A DNA stretch of 64,000 nt from Carposina sasakii (Eukaryota; Arthropoda; Insecta; Lepidoptera; Carposinidae), in contig CP053148.1 in assembly GCA_014607495.2 (NCBI GenBank), positions 11,160,001 to 11,224,000 of the forward strand, read 5' to 3'. The position numbers and the translations under genes are program-made. Shown here one piece after another: positions 34,499-44,100 of this stretch (position 1 is the stretch's first letter; each line of letters opens with the position of its first letter). The notes under the pieces were generated by a model. That model saw only the letters and a program-made list of their open reading frames with translations, did no database searches and had not been told where the DNA came from.

Positions 34499-37456
34499 TT
34501 ATAGAGTAAAGGCCTCCTCCATCTTTTTCCACGTTGATCTGTTTAGTGCTTTATCAGTCCAATTTTTTCCAGCAACTTTTATGATCTCATCAAGCCACTT
34601 CTCCACCGGTCTGCCTCTGTTTCTTTTTCCCGCAGGTCCATTCCATGAGGTTATCTTTTTGGTCCACCGTTCTTCCTTCGTGCGTACAATGTGGCCAGTC
34701 CATCTCCATTTCAGCCTTTTACAATGTTCCAAGGCATCAACTAATTTTGTTGTTCCCCTTATATCTGTGTTTCTCTTTTTATGTCTCAGTTTTAGATTTA
34801 AAATGCTCCTTTCCATGGCTCTTTGGGTTGTTTGTATTTTGTTTTTAGTTTTTTTGTTGAAAATCCATGTTTGGGATGCATAGGTGAGGGAAGGTAGGAT
34901 GCACGAGTCTAGTACGGTTTTCTTTAATTTCATACAAGTATTTGATTTTAGTATTTCTTTGAATTTCCAGAATTTATTCCAGGCCATGTTAACACGTCTC
35001 ATTAGCTCATCTTGGTGTCTAGATTTTTTAAAAGACACTTGTTTGCCAAGATATATGTATTCATTGACATATTCCAAAGAAACATTTTGTATGTTAATGG
35101 ATATATTTTTACTGTTCGTCATTATTTTTGTTTTCATAGTATTTAGTTCCAGTCCAATTTCATTGCTAACATAGTTAATTTCGTTTATCATAGATTCCAA
35201 TTGTGATGAGTTTTCTGCAAAAAGTATGATGTCGTCGGCGAATCTTAGATTGCTCAGACTATGGCCGTTAATGTTTAACCCTTTAGTTTCCCATTTTAAA
35301 GTGCTCATGATGTATTGTAGGACAGCAATAAAAATTCTAGGAGAGAGTGGGTCTCCTTGACGTACGCCTCTACGAATATGAATTTCACTGCCTGTTCTGT
35401 CTAATTTTACTCTGCTTGTGCTTTTCTTATAAATGTCCTGTAAGAGTTCTATAGTTTCTGATGGAACATTGCAACTTTGTAAGGCTCTCCACATGCTGCT
35501 ATGGGATATTGAGTCAAATGCCTTTGCATAGTCAATAAACGCTAAGTAGAGCGGGCGATTCATTTCTTCGTACTTCTCAATGATTAGATCTAATGAGTGG
35601 ATATGGTCTATAGTTGAGTATGAATTTCTGAATCCTGCCTGCTCCACTGGTTGATATTTTTCGGTGTATTCTGCTAGGCGTTTCTCTAAGCACGAAGCAA
35701 ACAACTTGTAGAGATTGGATTGTAAGCTGATTGGTCGATAGTTGCTTATATTAGTAGGGTTTCCTTTTTTGTACAACAGCACTATATTTGATTTGGCCCA
35801 TTCGGTAGGAATTTTTCTGTCGTCTAATATTTTATTGAACAGGGTGGTTAAAGGTTGTATTAGGAGATCTTTTCCCATTGAAATGGCTTCGTTTGGTATG
35901 TTGTCTGGACCACTGCTTTTTTCCTTCTTTAACGACTTTATCTTAGCGTAAATTTCTTTAGAAGAGAATCTTTGCACTTTAGTGTCATTTTTCTGTAGAG
36001 GTAGAGTATCTACGTCTGTAGGCGTTTGGCAGGCATAGAGGTCTCTATAAAATTCGGTAGCAGCTTCTATTATTCCAATTCTAGAGAATGTTTCTTTGTC
36101 ACAGTTATAGTTCTTTTTCAGGGCTGGGATCCACTTCTTAGATGTAGTTAACGCTTTCAGTCCTTTCTTCACACTTCCCGCTTTTTTCAGATATTTTTCA
36201 ATTGTTGTAAGCCTGTATTCTTGATATTCTTTTCTGATTATTTTGTGAATGTTTTTATATAGGTAGCGTTTTTCGTTTTTCTCTTCCAATGTTAATTGTT
36301 TTTTGTTTATTAATTCCTGTCTTCTTTTTATAAGGTTTTTTGTTGCATCTGAAATAATGCAGCGTCGCTTTCTATTGGTATTGTTATTACATCTGGGCTT
36401 TAAGCTTTTCTCGATAGCTTGCTTGATTTTTGCATAGTAAGTCTCTACACCTTCATTTTCTTCAAGTTCTATGTTTAAAGTATTAAATTTTAAAGCTTTT
36501 ATGTAATCTTCTTGTTCTTCTATAGTTTTTAGTGAAAGACTGTTACTATTATATGTAGCTCTAGATTTCTTGATATTAGTTAGCAGCAGAGTACTCCTGA
36601 CTAGTCGGTGGTCGCTTGGGAACGATAGATTGTTTAGCACCTCAATGTTAATGATTTTATTTTTTATGTTTGATAGTATGTAATCTATCTGACTTTTTTG
36701 TTTCTTAGGTGAAAGCCACGTCCATATTGTCTTGCTTTTCTTTTTGAATAGACTGTTGATAACGAACAAATTATTTTCCCAGCAGAATTGTAGCAGAGTT
36801 TCACCCCTCTTGTCTCTTTTTCCGAAGCAAGTGTTTCCCAATACTCTGTCCTCGCCTTTAATTTTTTGGCCAATTCTGGCATTAAAATCCCCCATAATTA
36901 TGCAGTTCTCACTGCATTGTTTAAGAGATTCTTGTATTTGATTATAGAATTCTTCTATTTCCTGTTTAGTTGCGCTAGAGGTCGGCGCATGTACTTGTAT
37001 AATGGATAGATTTGTATTTTCAAAGTTCAGATGCAATATACAGATTCGCTCGTTGATTGCAGTGAAGCTTCTTATGCGATATTTTAGGTATTTTTTAATG
37101 AGGAATCCTACCCCATACTGGCCTTTAGTTTCACCAACGTAGCAGAATATGTGGTCTTCACTTTCTTCTATTTGGTAACCTGTACGTCTGATTTCTGATA
37201 AACCAATGATGTCGTATTTAATAGTTGATATTGCATGCTTGAACTCTAGTAGCCTTTCTTCAGATAGTAATGTTCGAGCATTGTATGTACATATGTATAT
37301 AGGCTGAGCTGGAGGGTTTTGGTGTGTGATATCGATAATATATGATGATGATGATGATGATGGAGGGTGATGGTCTGATGTCCCACGGGGACCAGCCGGA
37401 TTGGGACCGTTGGGTTTTGTTTCATCTGGTTCAAGTTTTTTTAAATTTTGTTCCAT
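34499..37456 (-). CDS. LINE ORF2: AP endonuclease and reverse transcriptase
   Basis: 985 residues. The N-terminal apurinic-type endonuclease has YNARTLLSEERLLEF, IIGLSEIRR (catalytic Glu), QVHAPTS, IMGDFNARIG (Asp/Asn), TWLSPKKQKSQIDYI and SDHRLV (Asp-His). The reverse transcriptase follows, with KEKSSGPDNIPNEA, NYRPISLQSNLYKL, FIDYAKAFDSI, RRGVRQGDPLSPRIF and LRFADDIILF (the FADD active site) and YLGKQVSF. A C-terminal domain (HIVRTKEERWTKKI, GKRNRGRPVEKWLDEI) is usual in insect endonuclease-RT proteins. The RT blocks resemble the RTE clade. No stop or frameshift is seen, so the protein could be active. The Met at 37456 lies 71 bp after the ORF1 stop; the mechanism of ORF2 translation is unknown. 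Confidence 0.93.
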   Translation of the reverse strand: MEQNLKKLEPDETKPNGPNPAGPRGTSDHHPPSSSSSSYIIDITHQNPPAQPIYICTYNARTLLSEERLLEFKHAISTIKYDIIGLSEIRRTGYQIEESEDHIFCYVGETKGQYGVGFLIKKYLKYRIRSFTAINERICILHLNFENTNLSIIQVHAPTSSATKQEIEEFYNQIQESLKQCSENCIIMGDFNARIGQKIKGEDRVLGNTCFGKRDKRGETLLQFCWENNLFVINSLFKKKSKTIWTWLSPKKQKSQIDYILSNIKNKIINIEVLNNLSFPSDHRLVRSTLLLTNIKKSRATYNSNSLSLKTIEEQEDYIKALKFNTLNIELEENEGVETYYAKIKQAIEKSLKPRCNNNTNRKRRCIISDATKNLIKRRQELINKKQLTLEEKNEKRYLYKNIHKIIRKEYQEYRLTTIEKYLKKAGSVKKGLKALTTSKKWIPALKKNYNCDKETFSRIGIIEAATEFYRDLYACQTPTDVDTLPLQKNDTKVQRFSSKEIYAKIKSLKKEKSSGPDNIPNEAISMGKDLLIQPLTTLFNKILDDRKIPTEWAKSNIVLLYKKGNPTNISNYRPISLQSNLYKLFASCLEKRLAEYTEKYQPVEQAGFRNSYSTIDHIHSLDLIIEKYEEMNRPLYLAFIDYAKAFDSISHSSMWRALQSCNVPSETIELLQDIYKKSTSRVKLDRTGSEIHIRRGVRQGDPLSPRIFIAVLQYIMSTLKWETKGLNINGHSLSNLRFADDIILFAENSSQLESMINEINYVSNEIGLELNTMKTKIMTNSKNISINIQNVSLEYVNEYIYLGKQVSFKKSRHQDELMRRVNMAWNKFWKFKEILKSNTCMKLKKTVLDSCILPSLTYASQTWIFNKKTKNKIQTTQRAMERSILNLKLRHKKRNTDIRGTTKLVDALEHCKRLKWRWTGHIVRTKEERWTKKITSWNGPAGKRNRGRPVEKWLDEIIKVAGKNWTDKALNRSTWKKMEEAFTL

Positions 37457-37527
37457 TTCGATATTTAATTTTGTGTTGAGTGATGTTGAGGTTTTTACAG
37501 TTTTATTTCCGGTTTTGATGAGATTAA

Positions 37528-38307
37528 CTAGTTTTTTGAGGTTTCTGTTAGTGGAGCTAAAGATGGCCGCCCGCGTTCGATGTAGTTGAGCATGTTTGGT
37601 CTAATTGGTTCTTTTGCAGTGGTCTTGGTAAGTGTGTAGGATGCCGGCGGGTCGTTTGCAGCGTTGATTTTTTTCTGCTGGCTACTTTCTGGGAACTTTG
37701 GTGAGCCTGATGTCTCTCTTTTCCTTTTTTCTCTATTTGTGTCTTCAGCTTTCTTGACCACTAATTTGTCGTATTTTAAATATGCTATGTTCCCTTTCAT
37801 TTTTTCAGCCTCAACTTGCTGCTGTAACTGCTTTCGTTTCTCTAGAACCTCTTTAGAATAGTCTTCTTTTATGTAGATACCAGTTGGGAGGCTGGCTTTA
37901 TTTCTAAGTATAGTGTGTTTTTTCCAAATAGTGGAAATCGAGATTACTACTGGGCGTATTTTATTATTATAGTGGCGGCCAATTCTATAGATGTTGGTAA
38001 TTTCGTGGCTGTCTAAATGTATGCCCATATCCGTAATAATTTCTTTTATGTAGTCCACAAGCTCATTTTCGGTTTTACCTTTTTCTTCGATTCCAAAGAC
38101 GACCAAGTTATGCTTTCGCTTTTCTCTATCCATGGTGTTAACTTTTTGTTCAAGTTGATATATTTTTGTTTTAAGTTTATTGTTTTCTTCACTAATTATT
38201 TTTAATTTTTCATCTAGCGCCTGCATAACATTTTTTGTTATAAGGACAGCTTGTAAGTTTAGCTTCTCATCCATCTTCGATAGTAGTAATTCTAGGCTAG
38301 CATCCAT
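37528..38307 (-). CDS. LINE ORF1: coiled coil plus RRM-like nucleic-acid-binding protein
   Basis: 259 residues. Residues about 10-65 form a heptad-rich coiled coil (KLKIISEENNKLKTKIYQLE). Residues about 65-165 match the RRM-like core of L1-type ORF1 proteins: RKHNLVVFGIEE, an ELVDYIKEIITDMGI helix, YRIGRHYNNKIRPVVISI and KEDYSKEVLEKRKQLQ. The C-terminal third is basic and low in complexity. Such proteins coat the LINE RNA and act as chaperones. The reading frame is intact. Confidence 0.88.
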   Translation of the reverse strand: MDASLELLLSKMDEKLNLQAVLITKNVMQALDEKLKIISEENNKLKTKIYQLEQKVNTMDREKRKHNLVVFGIEEKGKTENELVDYIKEIITDMGIHLDSHEITNIYRIGRHYNNKIRPVVISISTIWKKHTILRNKASLPTGIYIKEDYSKEVLEKRKQLQQQVEAEKMKGNIAYLKYDKLVVKKAEDTNREKRKRETSGSPKFPESSQQKKINAANDPPASYTLTKTTAKEPIRPNMLNYIERGRPSLAPLTETSKN

Positions 38308-38650
38308 TTTACTTATTATTTATGTTAGTAATATTCGGTCGCGTTGATGTAATAAACTTTAGTTGTGGTAACACTGAGTAGTAGATTTTTCGCTGTTATT
38401 CCTGGCAACACCGTTATTGTCACTACTATTCCTTCAATATTTAATTACAATTTCATCAACATCAATAATTACACTTTGGTTGTAAAATATCTAGGCATGT
38501 ATTTCCTCCATGTATCTAGGTATTAAAGTGTGTAAAACTAAAAAACCATGTTTTCTCAGTACACTATAATTATAAGTAGTCTGTGATGTTTTCTTTCATT
38601 TCCAAAAACAGCAAGCACATTTTATACTATATACCTAAGTATATATATCT

Positions 38651-38840
38651 TCTATACATAAAATTGTAACTGATCGATGTTTGTGCATACTAATCACAGA
38701 AATGGCTGAACCAATTTCGATGCAGTTTTTAGGAATATGTTGTGACAGGTTCCACTTAACATATAGGCTATTTTTTATCCCAGGAAAATGTTTTTATCCC
38801 GAATATTATCGACATTTTAATTTTTCTGCAGTCAACTAGT
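38651..38840 (+). mobile_element. Helitron-like element, degraded 3' end
   Basis: TACATAAAATTGTAACTGAT through GAACCAATTTCGATGCAG match the copy at 4349-4543. The terminal hairpin is lost and the end reads GCAGTCAACTAGT. It lies immediately beyond the presumed 5' flank of the LINE. Confidence 0.55.
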
Positions 38841-39135
38841 CTACAATAAATCAACATTATAAAATTTGATCTTAATATGTTCAGACTGGTGTGTACTGCC
38901 AGTGGTGCATGAAGTATTTGCAGACATTACATGGATAATGTAAATAAGCACTGTTGGATAGGTGCCCGTTTGAACATGTTATAAGATCACTGTAAACTTG
39001 TTAGAAGATCACTTTATGCTCAAAAAATCAATGGCAGTGAAAGAAACTAATCTCATGTTTATTATGACATTTACCACCAACTTAATCATATTGATGAGAC
39101 CAGGCTTTTTACTACTGAAAAGAACAAAAGTAAAA

Positions 39136-39343
39136 GTAGGGACAAACTGATCCCACATATGCAACCTATACTACGCATTATGACATCTAGACTACAAATT
39201 TTATATGAAAATATATTATTAGAAACACACTTGTCGTACGCAACGTTGCATATGATAAGTTTGTTACCAAGCATATAAATTTCATAGTCTAGATGTCATA
39301 ATGCTTAGCATACGTTGTGCACGTGGGCTCAGTTTGTCCCTAC
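39136..39343 (+). mobile_element. Palindromic MITE, 'GTAGGGACAAACTGA' family
   Basis: GTAGGGACAAACTGA at the left is nearly the reverse complement of the right end (TCAGTTTGTCCCTAC). The inner arms GCATTATGACATCTAGAC / GTCTAGATGTCATAATGC are exact, giving a 208-bp foldback. It lies between the LINE and the RASGEF1-family gene. Confidence 0.75.
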
Positions 39344-39659
39344 CTTAACAATACCAGTCTTGACCTGTGTTCTTGGTTGGTTTTGTTTCTATTGTGCTAT
39401 ATCACTACATGATTCATATAACATTGTTTTTGGAAATAAGATTCAATAGTGGACCATTTTTTACCCAACTGCACTAGAAGAAGGGTTATGTTTTTAAAGT
39501 GTATGTACTTACTTATGTATGTTTGGAACACTCTAGTTGCATTTAAGCTTGAGAAGAATAATAAGATTCATCTTAGTTGTGAGTGACACTGGGTATTCAC
39601 ATGAAGTAACTAGTATTTTATTCAAGAAAAATGTAACCTATAAGTTAGGCTGTGTAACG

Positions 39660-39800
39660 TACAGTACATATAATCACGTCTTTATCCCTTACGGGATAGG
39701 CAGAGCACCAAGGGTGATAGAACCACATGTTGCTACTTCTTTGCCTACAAAACAACAAGACCCTCTTGTCCCTCTACTGACTTGTGTAATGTACTTGGCT
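39660..39800 (+). repeat. Dispersed repeat, 'ATCACGCCTnTnnC' family
   Basis: ACATATAATCACGTCTTTAT, then TACGGGATAGGCAGAGCACC, matching 17340-17545. Non-coding. Confidence 0.5.
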
Positions 39801-39937
39801 TATAATATTCTTTTCAAATAATAATATTCAGCTTTGTTTGCCGAGATTTGGCTAGTGTATAGCTATCGGGATGAAATACATAACGTTGCCAATATGTAAT
39901 TTAGAAAAGAGATGGTAAAATTCGTCATCCGAGTAAT

Positions 39938-40010
39938 TGACCCGGTGGCTTAGTGGTTATAGCAGCTGGCACGGTTTGCAGTGGTCTTGGGTTCAATTCC
40001 CACTCGGGTG
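39938..40010 (+). repeat. tRNA-like sequence (degenerate tRNA or SINE head)
   Basis: ACCCGGTGGCTTAGTGGTTA gives an A box, and GGGTTCAATTCCCAC gives a B box and T arm. The acceptor strands ACCCGGT and CTCGGGT pair at six of seven positions. The anticodon arm does not fold properly and no anticodon can be assigned, so a functional tRNA gene is unlikely. Confidence 0.45.
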
Positions 40011-41135
40011 AAGAATTTTTTCCATTTTCTTTATTAATAATTTTATAAATAATATTTTATCTTTGCCACTGTTATTACAAGTAGGTATGTCCAATAAGAT
40101 TTTTTCTAGATGATTGATCAAAATAAAATTATGTAGGTAACATTAATTTTTAAATTTAAAAAAAATATGCTCACACTTCATATCACATTAGCCTAGTCCC
40201 ACACTAAGATCCCTAAGGTCTTGTGTCGTGGGTAATAAGTAATACACATTATGAAAACTCAAACTAAAGTTTCTTATGCATTTCATTGATCTGAATCTTT
40301 TTTTGAGGAAATCTATATAAAAACAAGTATTATATTTTTTTTTTTTGTAAAAAAAGTAAATGTAATTTTTTTACTTTACATAGTGTTTATAATAATATAA
40401 TAAAGTGTATATAATAAAGGTAAACAATTATGTTTTCTTGGTGTAGTTCAGATTTTTAGAAATTTTCCTATAGTTCGTTGAGAGGCAATATTCTCGTAAT
40501 TAAAAAAGTAACAGTATGTATGTACCTAGGTAGTTTCCATACCAGGCTGTTTTAGCCGAGTCGTATTTAATTTGTTAACTGTTGCACATACAAGTGTTTG
40601 TTATTATTGTCAATACAACTAAACGTGACCTAACAGTACATACTATATACTATTACAATTTAACTATTTGAAATTGACGACTATACTCATGTAACACTGT
40701 ATTAAAGTGGAAAATAAATTTTCAACACCTTGTACATACATTTTTCGATCTGGTATTTAATGTAGGTAGGTATACAAGGTATAATAGAAAGGGTATATTA
40801 AGCGAAAAGCTTAAGATTGTATGAATATCGTCATACTATCTGGAAAAATAAATGTGATTTCAAGTCTGAAATTTTGTGCTTAGGTTCCTTTTAGTAGGCT
40901 ATTTACATAGCTTTTCGATTAACATACCTCTTTTGTATATTATAAAGTGCATTTAAACAGGTTATGTTTGTCTGAACTAGGATTGATACTATGTTCTACA
41001 AGGCCTGCTAAATTTTTTGAACAAATCTCGTTCAAGTAAGTCCTGCAAGCATGATTATTCTTCCAGATAAATGGCTTCATTAACTTAAACTCGCCGTAAA
41101 GCTGCCTGCGAAGTTCAAGGCCATTGTGGAATTGA

Positions 41136-44100
41136 ATGGCTATGTATTATTACGCCAGTAAACTGAATGAAGCATCATGTAGTGGGTGCAATATGAAGGT
41201 GCCGCCGGCGCCGTCGGAGCCCGCCCCCGTGCCCCCGCCTCCCGCAGAGCTCGCCCCTCTGCCGCCCGATCCCACCCTACTGCATGGCACTGGCCTTTCT
41301 TACTATGGGGTGAGTAGGTTTTAGCAGTAACTCTGATGTGCACCAAATTGTTGTGATGTTAGAATAAAGGTACATTGTAATCTAAGCTGCTACTGATTTT
41401 TTAAATGTGTGAGTGATAATATAGATACGGAAATATTTTCAGACTGATGACTATTACTCCATGGTGAGAGGAAACAAATTCATGACAGAAACTACATGTA
41501 AACACATTGTAATGAACGGTGGAATCAGCTTTGTGTCTGCTCAGAAAGTAGAGAACCCACAGGTATGTGTGTTTAAATGTACGAAACGTATATTTCAGCA
41601 GCTATTATCCACGTGTGGTGTTAATATATCTTGGAACTATTTCAGCTTTCAGCTGTAATCCCTCCAGGAGTTAAAGCGTTGACGTCGCTCCCGTATGTTA
41701 ATTTTTCTGCGGAAAAATCAGATGTGGAATACAAGGAAGGTCAGATTGTGAGCGCAAACCTGGAGACGCTGATTGACATGCTGCGGCCGGGAGCTAACAA
41801 GTCATTTATGTTCGCGTTCCTATTGTGCTCCCGACTCTACTTGAAGCCCCATGAATTACTCAGTAAACTCTGCAAGCGGTACTTCAAAAACTATGATAAA
41901 GTGGTAGGTATACTTAAATCTCATCGCAGTTTATTATTTTTTGCAGTTAGTTATTAAAAATATGTTTTCTGTTTACAGGGAAAGTCAGTTGTAAAAGATC
42001 TAGCCGAGAAAGAAGTGTCGGATATGGTCGCTTTAGTTAGAGTGTTGAGTCAGTGGACAAGTATGTTTCCCTACGACTTCCGCGACGATCGGGTCATGGC
42101 TTTAGTTCGAAGTATCACACAGAGGTAGTGTATCTGCAATCAATAATGTTTTATTATACAAGAATATGTGTATGAATAATATATGTGTTTCCCAGGTGTG
42201 CGGCAGAACATATGGCCTCGGTGCGAGTGGAAATGTCAACGATGCTAGAAAAATTACTCGACAAGTTGACGGCCCTTGAGCAGTATGAAGAAACATTGGT
42301 AGAAATACCTCAAGTGTCGTCTGTGGACCAATTAGCGCAGGTCCGTCGGGTTCTAAACTGTACCACTTATCACAAGCACTTCTATATTTGTTCTGTTGTT
42401 TTGTTTAAAGTCTTTGTTTTGAAATTAGCTTGCCTCAATCGCGTCTAATGTATCGTATGTATGTATGTCATCTTACTTCTTTCTGTCTTGTTATAATCTG
42501 AATATTATTCTAGTCTCGCCTAGAATTTTATCGAGGGCTAACCATTCTTATTATCATTTTAGGGCGATATATTAACCCTAGGCTTAACACCCGTGGAATT
42601 GGCGAACCAGCTTACGATAGTGGAGCTGCATCGGCTCTCTTTCGTTGGCCCGGAAGAGTTTGTGCAAACATTTGCTCCAAACCAGCCGCAGCAGTCAACG
42701 TCTTGCGCGAAGGGAATCAATATGCACCACATTGAAACAAAATGCACCAGGAATTTGGAGGCCTACGCTGACTGGTTTAACCGACTCAGTTATTTAGTGG
42801 CCACTGATATTGTGAAGGTAACAAATGCCTCTTCTGGTACGGGACCTCAGAATGCATCAGCTTCATGGCTTAAGAATCGAATAAGGAATTTTGGGGTGTT
42901 CTCTTAGGCTATGAGCTAGCAACTTATCACTGATCTTTTCAACCTTTTACACTAGACATCGATATGCTAAAAGTGTCTGTAAGATCTCAAATATCAGTAT
43001 ATGAATGTAAAATACATTATATTACCAACTTTGAACTGGTTAAAACCCTTTTCGTTCAGTTGGTAAGATTAACATGTATACACATAATCTCTGCATTCGT
43101 ATACCCCTCATTATATAGACGTGTTTTATGGGTAGCTTTGTGTGCAAGTAATAGAGCTATATAAATAAGATTTAGAAATATTACTACCAAATTCTATTTA
43201 CCTCTGAATAATATGTATAACTATTTTATTTAATTTCAATTGGGTATAACGAACGCGACGAGTAAAGTCTCATCAGCCTCATTTCTTAACGTTTATTAAA
43301 AAAAAAACATCTACTTTACGTCTTAGTACAATCTATTGTTTTTTTATTATTTTACAGTCATCGAAAAGCAAGTACCGTGCCCGTGTGATAGAACAGTGGG
43401 TGATGACAGCGCGGGAGTGTTTCAACCTCGGCAACTTTAACTCTTTGATGGCAATCATCAGTGCGCTCAACATGTCGTCTGTATCGAGACTCAAGAAAAC
43501 TGTGAGTAACGTTAACAACATTGACGGTGTTATTACAAAACCGCGTCTACAGTTAGACACTATTTAAAAATTACACTTTACAGCAATATGTATGAAATAA
43601 TTGTCTTATTTGCGTAAGGTTTAGCTTAAATCATAATAGTATAAAACAAAGTCGCTTACCGCTTTCTGTAACTACGTTGCTACATAACGGATTTTATGCG
43701 GTTTCTTTTTTAAATAGATAGAGTGATTCAAGAGGAAGGTTTATATGTCAACATTGTTCATCAACGAGTAAACGAATTATTCATCACAATTTTAGTTGTA
43801 GTATGTCTTCTGTATAATATACTATTTGCTCTCGTGTTAAAATAGTCTGTATACTCGTGTCATTTATCAAAATGAAATGATATCTTATACGAGTGATCAT
43901 TAACTGTATGCACGTATGTAGTATATGGCGGGACGTAGAGTCAGCAGAATCTGTGAAGATTTATCTGTAGTTTTTGTTTCTTTTGCCTATGTGTTCAAAC
44001 CATGTAATACTAGTTAATATGGTTTAGTGGAGCCGCACCTCTGGCGTCTGTGGGCAGCAGTTGAGGCAGCTGGAATTGTGTGTGGAGCCAAGCGGAAACC

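Larger units (their letters stand above)
34412..38630 (-). mobile_element. RTE-type LINE, apparently full length
   Basis: Two intact ORFs on the minus strand (ORF1 37528-38307, ORF2 34499-37456) are followed by a short 3' UTR and a (TAA)n-type tail (34411-34425, plus strand TTATTATTATTATTA). The 12-bp word ATACCTAAGTAT is present at 34400-34411 and 38631-38642, just outside these limits, and may be the target-site duplication. That word is AT-rich and similar words occur elsewhere in the window, so the limits are provisional. The 5' end would then give a 5' UTR of about 320 bp. Intact ORFs imply recent insertion. Confidence 0.8.

Noticed and set aside
36685..36882. Small ORFs within the LINE on other frames
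   Set aside because: They overlap the intact ORF2, whose endonuclease and RT motifs are continuous.
39938..40010. Functional tRNA gene
   Set aside because: A and B boxes are present, but the anticodon arm does not fold and one acceptor pair is mismatched.
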